Positions 10,762 to 21,626 of a stretch of 64,000 nucleotides of DNA are shown here, piece after piece. The notes below the pieces were generated by a model that saw only the letters and a list, made by a program, of their open reading frames with translations, had not been told where the DNA came from and searched no databases. This DNA is from Gliomastix tumulicola (Eukaryota; Ascomycota; Sordariomycetes; Hypocreales; Bionectriaceae): positions 3,658,001-3,722,000 of the forward strand of contig BCHX01000001.1 in assembly GCA_001599755.1 (NCBI GenBank), written 5' to 3'. The translations under genes and the position numbers were made by a program. Every line of letters starts with the position of its first letter. Positions within the stretch are counted from its first letter, which is position 1.

Positions 10762-13700
10762 TCAAGATCGACGGACGCGCTTCCAGAATCGCTTGAGCGT
10801 CCCGTTGTCGTAGGCGTTGGTCATGTCTTGATCGATCGCTGAGAACTGCCTCTCAATGCTGCTCTTCGGGCTCATCTGCCTGAAGCCCGTGCCTTGAGCA
10901 AAAGAACCTCCACGGATGTGTTGAGCCCTGCCGGCATGTACATTCTGCTGCCAGCCGTAAATGTCAGAGTCGCCAGCGCGCAAATCAGGGCGCGTCAGGG
11001 TCATCCGCAGTGTCATCTCCCGCATCGGTGCCTGCATGTGATCTCCCGAAAAGGATGTGATAGGGTCGTTTGTCACACGATGAGGCTGCGACATTGCTGG
11101 CTTCTCCATTATTGGAGGTGTTTTGGGCGACTCGGGGTCGGCTATCGAGCTTTTATCACTGTATGTCGAGGACTTATCGTCGTTCAGCCATGTTCGGAGT
11201 TCATCTAGTGGATCTGTACCACGTTGATTGCTGGGCTCTCCTCCATCTCGTCCATCTTCGTCAACCGAGGGAAACCCGAATTCAAGGGCTTCGTCGAACT
11301 TTTGCGGTGAGGCCAGATGCGATCGAAGTATCATACGAGCTTCTGGGTTCTGGTAGTGGGCAGCGGCTGCGTCAGGCCCTGTGGTGGAATCCTGCCGAAC
11401 GTGTTTATTCGGGGACATCAGCGACAGAGCCCGCGATCTGGTTCTGGTGTGTGACAACGCAGATGCTTGCCGAGGGGCTGTAGCATTATCGTTGGTTGCT
11501 GGACGGCCCTGGATTGTGAGAGAGGGGCGAGAGAACGAGAGTTTCGACGTAAGTGAAAGATGGCGGCGGATGGAGGGGCGGGCATCGTATTGAGGCTCTG
11601 GCGCCACGGGCACCCCTTGGTCGGGCTCGTCTATGTATAGTCGTAGGTCGAGGTTTTCGTCTTGCTCTAACCACCGTATAGTTTCGTAAAAGTCGTTCTT
11701 GTCTTGGACGTTCAGGTTGGCCCTGTCGTAAAGGGAAGAAAACTCCTCGGAAGACATGTTTGTGCTGATGACGATGGAGGCGGTGCTGCTGCTTTCCAAA
11801 ATCTCGGCAAGCTCAAGGTGGTTCAGGCGCTTGTGACGTCTAGTTCTTTCTCTTTCCGAATCGTCCAAATGCTCTGGAGGGTCCCGATGCTGAGCGATGA
11901 ACTGTTGGTGCTGGGCGAGGAGCTGTTCTTCTCTCGTAAGGTGTCGTCGCTTGACCTTGTCCGGAAGACGGGTCAAGAGTTCCTGGTCTAAGGAGCTGAG
12001 CCGAGGGTAGTTTCGCGATTCAAAATCGCAAGATTTAGAACCTGTCGGACTTCTATGCGCAGCTCCGGAGTGCGGCCGATTGTCCTTGTCAGGGCACGAA
12101 GGAGCTGTGATAGCTCTGGCTGTGTGAAGGTCAGGCTGGTACGGCCCAGAATCTCCCAAGTCTCTTGCAAGTCGAAGGCGCTCTATCGTCGAAAAGTGCT
12201 AAGGAAGGTTGAAGAGTTAATAGTGTTCAATGTGAGGGGAGGCACGGCTTCAGATAACGCAATGGATCCGACTGGTATGGACCAAGGTTGCTGCGGAGAG
12301 GGAGCAAGCATATTGCTTGTTCTTGGAATGTTTCGCAACATCCACTAATAAGGGGTCCAACGTGAGATGGGATGATGGCACAGTTGATCCAGAATCGCGA
12401 CAGGAACAGGCTGATTCTGATGACCCAGTAAAACAGCAGTAAGAGGAAGGGATGAGCACTAGCTTGACCACGAACCGTTGGTGTACTGCAGGGGTAAAGG
12501 GCGGTAAGACACTCCACCCCAATACGAGTGAACTGAGACCAGGGCAGAAAAAGGGAAGTTCGCAATGGAGCAAGTCCAGGGAGACAATCCAACCAGTTTA
12601 CAGCCGCTTTGCTGATTGGTTGTTGGGCACACCGCCATCACTCAATGGGGGGTGAGCGTGTCCATGCAGCTTTGTGATAGAGGATGCTGTCGAGACCACG
12701 CCGCACGCGGCACTATGCCCCGGAACTGCTTGGACAGAGCCCGATTGGAGCTGAAGGTGCTGATGAGTGCATGGAGGAGTCTTCCCTGGAGCAGCGCCAA
12801 TATGAATTGACCCGTTGTATTGGGTGGAATGAGGAAATGGGGTGGGTATCGTGTGGGGATACAGTCGCATGGCGCGTGTGATGCAGGTCGAATCACACCA
12901 GTAAAGGCGGGATTTGGTGGTGACGGGTTGTTAGACTGTGATAGAGGGCGCTGCCCCCTGCAGCTGCTGGACAGTGCTACCAAAGACGGGCTTCGATAGG
13001 TCGAGGCGTCCTGGTCACAGTCAACAGTTGACAGAGATGCAGTGATGGAACGCTCTTGGCTGCAGGCGACCCACGAGGTGATCCGATGGCACAAGGACGG
13101 CTGGCCGCACTAGTGTGTCTCTGTCGCTTCTCCCTCGATCAGAATCGAGGGTGGGACACCAGCCGCCTTTGACCTCAAGCATATAAGAGAGAGACAGGTT
13201 CCACTGGCAACAACTTGGCCGTCAAGGCAACCTGCCGTCCTCGGGATGTGTCTCAATTACCAACAGACTCTAACTGTGAGACTGTAGTCCGACTCTCGGT
13301 CGACTATTGGTGCCTTTGTGTGGGTTCGCTGTGGTGGCTGCATTGTCTCATCCACATGGCTTGCTCCCTTGCTTCTTCTCGGACTGACGTGGCAGTCGAT
13401 AGACGCGAGAGCGGGCGGGTAGACTGGAAGGGCAGGACTTGAAGGCTTTGAAACATGCGCAAGCTCCAAACACGAGGAAAGAAAGACAATAAAACAACAA
13501 AGCACTCACCTTTCGCTGGATCGTGAGCGGCAGCTTCTCAAACTCGGCCCTGGAAATCACCGATAACCCAAATTCCCCATACCCGTCGTTGGCCTGGTGA
13601 GGTGTCGCGGCAGTGAGGTACTTCGATGTCGAAGACGAAGCATTCTTGACAGCCGTCTTGGTCATGCGCCAGGCTCGCGTACAGTGTAGCATACCGGGCT

Positions 13701-14004
13701 TGGGATGAGTGTCGTTGGTCAATTGCTGGCCATTCAAGACTCTGCTGTCGGAGGCGACGGTGCTGCTACCCGAGTCATCGTGGGAGATTAGATCTTCGGT
13801 AGTCGTGGTCGTCCTCCAGACGCTGCGATCTGCATAGTTGCTGTCATCGACAACCACCTCCTTCTCGTCGGAATATGGGCACAGTCCATCCTCGTATTGA
13901 ATGAGGTTCTGCGTCGGAGATGCGACGGGAGACGGATCGTCGATGAAATCGTCGTTGCCTGCACCGATGGCGAAGCTGATGCCGAAGGTACAACTAGCGG
14001 CCAT
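10762..14004 (-). CDS. Uncharacterised fungal protein, two exons with a 1.3-kb intron
   Basis: Exons 14004-13510 and 12198-10762 join in phase 0 to give 643 aa. Exon 1 starts at ATG MAASCTFGISF and ends PLTIQRK before GTGAGT. Exon 2 opens after CCTTAG with HFSTIERLRLARDLG. The joined stretch EFEKLPLTIQRKHFSTIERL reads as one helical conserved segment, and exon 2 has no early ATG of its own, so I treat the two as one gene. The intervening intron is 1311 bp, far longer than any other here. Exon 2 is polar and charged, rich in Ser, Asp and Arg, with RRHLTREEQLLAQHQQFIAQH and an unconserved-looking middle. It ends in a basic NGTLKRFWKRVRRS. I recognise no catalytic domain, signal peptide or membrane segment. 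An alternative is two genes, the upstream one ending by read-through past 13510. The coding status of both exons is sure; the join is likely. Confidence 0.7.
12199..13509 (-). other. Putative 1311-bp intron of the uncharacterised gene
   Basis: It is bounded by GTGAGT (minus strand, from 13509) and a pyrimidine-rich CCTTCCTTAG (ending at 12199), with a TTAAC candidate branch site upstream. All open frames inside are short and lack recognisable features. A small perfect hairpin with 8-bp arms (CCCTCGAT/ATCGAGGG, 4-base loop) lies at 13133-13152. Confidence 0.5.
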
Positions 14005-16968
14005 GCTGGAGACCTTCGGCCCGTCAACCCTTAACAATCGAACCCTGTCTCGGCGTCGGGTGTCTTTTTTTAGCCGTTGCTTGAGAGAAGGGCGACGAGG
14101 CAAGGGAAGCTTGCGGTCTCGGTCTGGACATGCGGTCGGGGGTTGGCTGAGAAGGAGAAAGAAGTCGGAAGGGACAAAGAAGGGCTAGAAAAAGATGAAG
14201 GGCAGATCAGGGTAGAAGAAGCATCTGTGCGTGCGCTCGGATGCAGCCACAGACAGGCTAGGTCGACCAAAGGACAGGCGTCGGTCTGGGGCTGAAAGGT
14301 GTGGTGAAATTGAGACGGGATTAATTGCCCAGGCGTGCAGAAGAAAAGAGAGGCTGAAGTTCAGGTCAAATTCCCTTTGGGAAGGGCTGAGTTTTGTCAG
14401 CAGGTCTCCTGAGGAAGGCGCGAACGAGGGTTGAGAGCTGGGGAAGGTGTACTTGTAGAACCGTACTCGTGACACAGCGAGTGTTGGTGAAGCAGCAAAT
14501 GTTCAGTGTGGCGAGAGGTACCTCCCTCCCGTCACTCGAGCGCTGGTGAGCTGTGCTTTGACAGGGTCCGAGCGCCAATTCGTGATAACAGAGGGCATGA
14601 CAAGTCACACACGCGGTCACATATTATATTATATCATGTCCCATATCGCCTGCAGCATCCTGCGGTGGATGGCCAGGTTTAATGCAGGCATTCGTTGTCC
14701 TCTCACCTCACGTTTGAGTCGACCTCTCATCCAAAGGCGACCCCAATGCCACCCATGCGAATTGTGGAGCCCCTCCCAGAGTGCAGGGAAGGCATGGCAA
14801 GGCAGGAAGCCACGAATGAGCCCCACCTGCCCACCTGTGAGAGCTGATCCGTTTGGCCCCGTTGTTCTGGTGTTCTGTGCGTTCTGGTTGGCCATCTGGC
14901 ATAGGGATGCTGAGTGTGCTGCCGCTCAGGCACTTGCTTGCCTTGCTTGCTCTTTGGCTTCCATCCTTGACAGGACAGACCGACCTTGTTCGTCCCGTCT
15001 CGATAATAATAGCTCGGTGTCGAGTAACCCCTGGGCTGATTCTACTCTGCAGATCGGTGGCCAAACCTCGTCCCCTTTCGATGTGATACTGACGAGGTTC
15101 GCAAGCTCGGCAGCAATCCCATAACCGACGACTCCTCAAACAAACTTGCTTCTCGCCTCCCACAATCTCACCAAGCGAGCAGAAGCTGCCACACGGTGGC
15201 GCGCCGCCTCGGCGTCAGACTCCAATGCCGGTCACGAATGCTACCTTACCTCCGTGCATCCCTCCAAGCATCCCTCCAATCGGCCCATGCTGCAGAGTTA
15301 CGGAGCATGTACTACATGCTGTGCAGATGCACGGCAGACTGAAGAACCAGCCGTGATGCGATACAGCCCCCTGATCGAGTCGAGACTGTGCGACATGAAC
15401 CTGTGCGCGTCCTACCGGATTCTATTCGAGCATCTGGATTAGTTCCCCCCTTTGCACGAACTGGTCTGGTCTGGGAATAGAGTACGCAACATCAACAAAC
15501 TTGTCCTGGCCATTCTCTGAAGCTATCGCTGCAAGTCCAATAGCCCGAGAACCGAGGGCACAACACCCCTGCGAGCTAGGCCAGCCTTGTTTCATGATGC
15601 AGGCGCCGCCCCGCCTTGCCAGCAGTTTGCTGAGATGCAGCAATCGGAAGCCACTCTCGCCACCTTCAGCCCTCAAAAGTATTCCTCCATGCGGGGGGGT
15701 GGCCACGGAGGAGGGGAAGCCGAACATGGGCACTCGTCTGACGCTCTGGGCCAACACTATACATACATACATGTCCATTTGATTTTGCGTCTTCTGCGAA
15801 TTTCGGAACGACGAAGTTCCTAAATTCGAAGCTGTGCCTTGCTGAGATCTGCTCGAAATTCCATCTTGTACGTCATCCTCCGTTCTAGGAAAGGGACCAG
15901 CGACATCCATCGCGAGACCAGCATGACCTGAAACTTGACCATATGTCCACCACCTCGATATGCACATGTAGGTAATATGTGGCAATCCCACCGCCTTTTG
16001 GCTAAGACAGCACGCGGCCGAATAAATACTTGAGTTATGGGGCCATACAATTTGGGTGTGTATTTGTCTCAAGTATTTATTCGTCCGCTTGGACAGCACA
16101 TTTTGCGCACCCACACAACTCGCCGACCAGGTTGGATCTGCAGTCATCAAGGAGTTGGGCTGGGCAGCCACCCACCCACCCACCAATGGATGGCCAGCCA
16201 ACTCTGGCACTGCGACACTGGAGCTGCTCGTGGTGTGAAGGCGTATCTCATGTTCGCCAACCCCTCACTTGGCTTCCAAAATGGCCTTCGTGCCGCTTAC
16301 GTTCGTGACAAAGCGCAAGTTAAAGCCTCTTCGTCGGAACGGACGTGGGTTTGGTTGATGCTGCTAATGCGCGTCAGAGGCGCGACCGTTCCTACACGGA
16401 CTAACGAGACTAGAGCTAGCCACCTAGAGCTCTAGTATCGGCGATGAACAATACGCACAAAGCTCCGACGGCTAAAGGAGCCTCAAGCCTCCGTGCAGTC
16501 TCACCAGAGATCTTCGGGTCGGCTGAGATAGACGTTCCGGGACCGACTACTTGACCACCAGTGTTTCCCGAAACACGTTTCTGGCTCTCCCTCTTCCATC
16601 GTCTGCTCGGAGAGCTCAATGTTAAGGGGAGAGAAAGACGATCTTCATCGCCAAGTATGCCCTATTCTGGTTGGAAACGTGATTTCCAAAAACGACGTAC
16701 TGGTAGTATCCCGCAACGTTCCTCTGGTCTATCTGAAGCGTGCACATGTGACTTTTTCAAGGGAACGAAGGGTGTATCACCAGGAGTACCGCTATTTTGC
16801 GACGAGAGGGTCATTGATGACCATTCATATCTTATTTATATTCACGTAGATCTGACCGTTTGTGCTAGGACATTCGATACTATCCGGCATATTTACTAGA
16901 AATTCGCTTCGACAATATCGAGCTAAGGGTATTATTTGCTGGTGGGTGAGATTTTTTAAGCTGTCAGC
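14005..16968. other. Long intergenic region
   Basis: Nearly 3 kb lie between the start of the uncharacterised gene (minus) and the 3' end of the aminopeptidase gene (minus). The left part should hold the upstream gene's promoter. The only structure I can support is the inverted repeat at 16015-16087. A 262-codon minus-strand open frame (15422-16210) lacks a convincing ATG and any recognisable domain. A 192-codon plus-strand frame at 14546-15124 is equally unconvincing. I see no transposon ORF or RNA gene. Confidence 0.5.
16015..16087. repeat. Near-perfect inverted repeat, 20-bp arms with 33-bp spacer
   Basis: The left arm 16015-16034 and right arm 16068-16087 are reverse complements except at one position; the inner 16 bp (CGAATAAATACTTGAG and its complement) match perfectly. 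The arms are AT-rich within a GC-balanced intergenic region. It could be a cruciform, a transcriptional terminator-like hairpin, a bipartite protein-binding site, or the remnant of a short inverted-repeat element. Confidence 0.85.
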
Positions 16969-18304
16969 TTAAGCGAGGTAGGAGGCCTCGACGAGGTACC
17001 CAATAGCAAGCTTGATGTGGCGCTCGATGGCATCCCACTGGATGGTGTCGGGAGTCTTTGATGATCTTATGTTAGCAACCAAGACGGAAGCGAGGTAAGA
17101 GTGAGGCGCAAGCCGACTTACATCATTGACAGTGTGGATGTAGGGGCTGGTCTGATCAGTCAGGTCCTCGAACGCGAATGCGGCAGCTGTTTGATTATTT
17201 GTCAGTATGTTACAACAACAACAACAACAACAACAACAAGCGGCATTTGATGAAGCATGCAATGGGAGGCTGAACATACGGAAGCCGTTGGCGTCAGCGG
17301 ACGCGTGATCCGAGCAGCCATAGCCGCACTGGTCAGTGTTGGGAGCAGTGCCGGTGTACTCGGTGATGATGATGGTGAGGTAGTCGTTGAGGGCGGCATC
17401 GCTGTAGTCAGTGATGAGGGCGGGGGTGCCGCTGGGGGAGTAGCCAGCCATGTCCTGGTTGAGGTAGGAGATGACGGGCAGGCCCTGGGAGGCGTAGTCG
17501 CTGAAGATGTCGGCCGAGCCCAGGAGACCCTGCTCCTCACCACCGTACCAGTGGAACTCGATGGTGTTGGTGGGCGCGAAGCCAGCCTCGGCGAGGACAC
17601 GGAAGGACTCCAGAACAACGACGGAACCAGAGGCGTTGTCGTCAGCGCCGGGGGAACGGCTGGAGGCCGAGCCGGTGGTTGAGTCGAAATGGGCACCGAT
17701 AATGACTGCTTACGTCTTAGCTGCATGCTATGTTGGAGGGGGAATATGAATCGGGGAGGAACAAACCTAGGTTATCGGAGGTACCAGGAATGCGAGCGAT
17801 GACCGAGGGCTGGTTGAAGCTGTGCTCGTACTGGGAAACGGTGATGGCAGAGTTGGCCGAGGCAATGCCCTGGACCGTCTCGAAGAGCCACTCAGCGGCC
17901 TCAGCGCCAGTGGGCGAGGCAGAGTGGCGAGTGGCGTACGAGGCCAAATGCTCGAGCCACGTCTGGGGGCCCTCGGTGTTGGCGCCCGCGATGAGCTCGT
18001 TGCCCTCCTCGACGTGGCTCAGCTCCGACGGGAAGTCGACGGCATGGGCGACGATGCGGTCCTCGGGCTTGGTGGACAGAGCCTTGAGGACGCGCTGCTC
18101 CTTGATGTCGGTAATGTCAATGAAGCCGATGCCCTTGGACGTGAAGAGCTCGTACTTCTCCTCCGGGGTCACCCACTGGCCCGGGTCCTCCTCGGACGTC
18201 TTGATAAGGCGGAGCGTGGTGGTGTCCGGGACAATGGTCTCGGGCCGGGCGGAGGCGATGCCAGCGCTGGCGGCGAGAGCGGCGACGGCGAGCTTGAGAG
18301 ACAT
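16969..18304 (-). CDS. LAP1: Secreted leucine aminopeptidase 1 (M28 zinc peptidase)
   Basis: Four exons: 18304-17767, 17705-17280, 17186-17122 and 17055-16969, with introns of 61, 93 and 66 bp; the product is 371 aa, typical for fungal Lap1. It removes N-terminal hydrophobic residues from peptides outside the cell. The N-terminus is a signal peptide (SLKLAVAALAASAGIASA), followed by a propeptide. The co-catalytic two-zinc site is complete: GAHFDS, GADDNASGS, GGEEQGLLGS, NQDMAGYSPSG and HTVNDT, the last assembled across intron 3. The disulfide motif QCGYGCSDHAS precedes GFPAAFAFED, itself joined across intron 2. Intron 2 carries a (CAA)9 run. It stands alone, with D-lactate dehydrogenase 0.8 kb upstream on the same strand. 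The call is very sure. Confidence 0.96.
17212..17239. repeat. (ACA)n trinucleotide microsatellite
   Basis: About nine ACA units on the plus strand lie inside intron 2 of the aminopeptidase gene, where the transcript reads as GTT repeats between the donor and the branch region. Confidence 0.9.
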
Positions 18305-19083
18305 GGCTGGAGGTTTGGCTTGGTACGGAGTGAGGTATGGGCGAGGTGAGAGACGAGGGGATGAGAGAGAGCGGTGCAGAGGCGGACGAGGGGTCAAGGG
18401 GGAGGGCCAAGGTAACGTCTCTTATACGTAGCAGCGAGTCGACAGGCATCCAAGTCACTTCCCTGAAAGCGAAGCCAGCGTTACATGGGCAACATGGGCA
18501 TCCCCCCCCCCTTCCAGCAAGACGCTGATACCCACCGCACATGACGGATCGTCACACGAATGAGCAAGTACGAGCAGGAGACTGGGCAGATGGCGGAGTA
18601 AAAAGAAGCTTGTGCGGGGGGTTTGCGAAATCCGGCCGCTGTCGATCAGCCCCCTGAGAGCTGCCCGATTGGGCTATCTCGGGTCCATCAACCTTCGTTT
18701 CTTCCTTCCCCTGGGGTCCCTCCTGCCTCTCAAAGGCGCGCTGTTTCGTTTCGTGAGCAATGAGCTGAGGGTGCTGAGCTGAGAGGGCGGCATGAATAGG
18801 CATGGTCATGGCGTGATCCAGTAAAAGGAGCCAGCTGCCGGATCAAGCCAAGACCCCCGGCACTTGACATCTTGGCACTGCGACTAAAAGGCTAAAGGTG
18901 GCAGCCGGAGCTTCTCTGGAACTATTGTACAGGGCGCGCTGCCACCGATACAGTTGGCGATATGGTGTGAAGATCGTCGTGATGGACGTTCTAGCTTACT
19001 GATGGTGCGGAACTTCCCTCAGGCGGAGCGGAGGACCTGGACCTTTGGCATATCATCATCTGGGATGTGTATGACGCACGTCT
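18305..19083. promoter_or_regulatory. Aminopeptidase promoter region and D-lactate dehydrogenase 3' flank
   Basis: 779 bp between the start of the aminopeptidase gene and the stop of the D-lactate dehydrogenase gene, both on the minus strand. It includes a C10 run at 18502-18511. The leader near 18320-18420 is purine/pyrimidine-biased, with CTC-rich sequence on the sense strand. I see no gene. Confidence 0.55.
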
Positions 19084-21097
19084 CTACTCGTCAAATACTT
19101 TACCTGGATTCAGTAGCCATCTGCATTGTTGTCTCATTAGCCTCGGAAAACAGCGGTCGGTTGGTGCAACTCACAGGGGATCAAGCGTGTCCTTCATCGC
19201 TCGCATAACGCCCATTGCCGCCGGTCCAAGCTCCTTCTCAAGACAGTGCTGCAAGGTGTGAGTGACTCAATGCTCGGTTATTGACGATTCAGGTCTGAAA
19301 CAGCACTCACCTTCTTACCGAGACCGATGCCATGCTCGCCCTGGGAGATACATGTCAGCAAAAAGAGGGCTGGTGAGGTGTAACCACAGAGTGTTCCTCA
19401 CCGATACTGTCCCTTCCATCCCCAAAGCATCAATCATCATGGTATTGACGCAGTTCTCTACGGCCTTTTGCTGCTCGGGATTCGCCGGGTCGTACATGAC
19501 GATTTGGTGGAAGTTCCCGTCGCCTACATGGCCCAATATGCTGGTGAATAGGCCGAGCTTGCTTGCTCTTTGCTTCGAGATCTCTGCATGAATATGTACG
19601 CGCGGTTAGCGATCAGTGTGTGCTTGTCTACCAGTAGTATCTTCGGACAAATAGGAGGATGTACCAATCAGCTCGGCCATTCGTGAAATTGGCACAGCCA
19701 CGTCGGTCGACCAGATCTGTGTTCCCTCGGGTCGCACGGCGAGAGTTGCCCACAGGGCTTGCTTCCTTGCAGACCAGAGGGAGTCCATGTCGGCTTCGGT
19801 GCTGGCCGATTCGAACGAGAGGCAGCCGTGTGACTTGGTCATGTCTCGCGCTGCCTTGATGTCGTCTTTGACTGAGTTTTCACTCCCGGAAAACCTGTAC
19901 TCGACTTTAGCGTTCCAGTATATCTCACTCATGGGGACCGGTTGCTCTATACTTCAAGAATAGTGTCGCCTTCTCGTCCCACATTCTGCCTCCGGCGCCG
20001 CCGTTCTGATTCACAACCTTCATCTGGACATCGTCCATCAGCTCAAGTGCAGCTAGTGGAATACCGCGGCGGATCATGCTGGATGCAGCGGCGGCAGCCT
20101 TGTGTACACTCTCAAAGGCGACCGTCGCGACGCTGAATTTCGTCGGGATGATGGCGAGCTTCAGCGTCGCCTCGGTGATGATGCCGAGTGTGCCCTCGGA
20201 ACCTGCGAAGAGCGAGTTAAGGTTGTAGCCTGCCGACGTCTTCCTCGGCCGATGCCTCGTCTTGATGACGGACCCGTCGGCCAGGACAACGGTCAGGTTG
20301 ACCACGTAGTCCTTCATCGTGCCGTAGCGCATCGCATTTGTGCCGCTGCAGTTGGTCGCCACCATCCCACCGACGAGGGCCGTTGGGCTCGGATCGAGCG
20401 GCAGGAAGAGGCCGCTGTCTTTGATCTCGTTATTGAGGTTGGTCCAGTTTACACCGGCCTGGACAACCACGTCCATGTCCTCAGGGTGGAAGGCCACGAC
20501 TTTGTCCATGGCGGACAGATCGATGCAGACGCCCGAGAAGGGCGAGCTGAAGTTGCCCTCGACGCTGGAGCCGGCACCGTACGGGACCATGGGCACCCTG
20601 AAGCGCGTGCATATCCTGGCCACGGCCGAGACCTCGTCGGTGGAACGCGGCTTCACGATGGCGACGGGCCGGACGGGCGTGTTGGAGGTGGACCATTCTG
20701 AGTAGCCGTGCTCTTCCAGGTCCGACTCGTCGACGCTCACGGCGTCGGGTCCCAAGGCGGCTTGGATCTCGGCGACGGCCTTGAGCATTGTGTCCCTGCT
20801 CGCGTACTTCCTGGCGCTGGTTTTGGTGCTGCTATGCTCTCCTTGTCTCCATCTCGGCGTAGCAGTATCGGCCACAGTCCCACCGCCATTGCTTTGCCAT
20901 AATGTGATGCCGGTAGTCGCTGCAGCCGTTCCAATAAAGATGCCCAATGCCAGACCTGCGGCAAGGGACTTGGGAGGATTGGACGATGTCGTGGAGGAGA
21001 AGGTAGCAGCACGGGGAGAGCTGCTCAGCCGGCTAGTCCTCGTCATTGGACGACACCTTGCGGCCGGCCATGACCATGAAGAAACTGAGCGTCTCAT
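19084..21097 (-). CDS. DLD1: D-lactate dehydrogenase (cytochrome), mitochondrial
   Basis: Six exons: 21097-19953, 19894-19665, 19583-19402, 19340-19311, 19248-19175 and 19120-19084; introns are 54-81 bp and the product is 565 aa. This FAD enzyme oxidises D-lactate to pyruvate and passes electrons to cytochrome c at the inner mitochondrial membrane. The N-terminus is Arg/Ser-rich without acidic residues (a presequence) and is followed by a hydrophobic anchor, SLAAGLALGIFIGTAAA. The FAD-binding PCMH domain is seen in VPYGAGSSVEGN and GSEGTLGIITEATLKL. The C-terminal oxidase domain has LGHVGDGNFHQIV, GTVS joined to GEHGIGLGKK (a 30-bp exon), and the terminal LDPLWLLNPGKVFDE, assembled from the last two exons. 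All joins keep phase. The gene is divergent from MED16. The call is very sure. Confidence 0.96.
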
Positions 21098-21626
21098 AAT
21101 GAAAATTCAATAAATAACTACTCGGCAGTCCAATGTCCTGCCTCTTGGTGAGATGACGGCGGATTGCACGGGATGTTGGCTAGGCGTCTGGTTGCTGACT
21201 GGCAGCCCGTGGTTCTGCCGAGGCTGCTGAATTAGGGGGCGGTAGACCACTGAAAGCCGCTGCAAGCCGCTGTAAGTCCCTGGAGCTGCCTGTAATTCGA
21301 GGCTGAGCCAAGACGAGGCTGGTCGCGCCCCAAACAAACAAGGTTCCAACCTTAGACCTCCAATTCTTAGTCCCGGGTTCCACCTCCGCCTTGATTATTG
21401 TCACGACCTCGACCCTTTGTTGCATCGTTTTCTCTTCCAGTACCTCTCTGAACTAGCTCATCAGACATGAGAATCGCATGTATGATTACGGACAGCGGCA
21501 TTGACGATCAGCGACGACCCTCAGCTAAGCGTATCCTTGGGCTCGAATTCCCAGCACCTGGGGCCGCCTCTTCTCACCCTCACGCGGCCCTCGCCTAGCA
21601 TCGCCTTACGTGAACTGTCGCCTCAG
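21098..21626. promoter_or_regulatory. Divergent promoter region of DLD1 and MED16
   Basis: 529 bp between the ATGs of two divergent genes. A 43-codon upstream ORF (ATG 21467, stop TAG 21596-21598, with a second in-frame ATG at 21482) precedes the MED16 start that I chose. No clear TATA box is seen. Confidence 0.5.

Noticed and set aside
14546..15124. 192-codon plus-strand frame
   Set aside because: No domain, low-complexity Cys/Ser/Pro composition, and no supporting splice or neighbour context.
15422..16210. 262-codon minus-strand open frame in the long intergenic region
   Set aside because: It opens with GTG rather than a well-placed ATG, has no recognisable domain, runs straight through the inverted repeat, and has odd composition (many Cys, Gly, Gln). 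Probably a chance frame.
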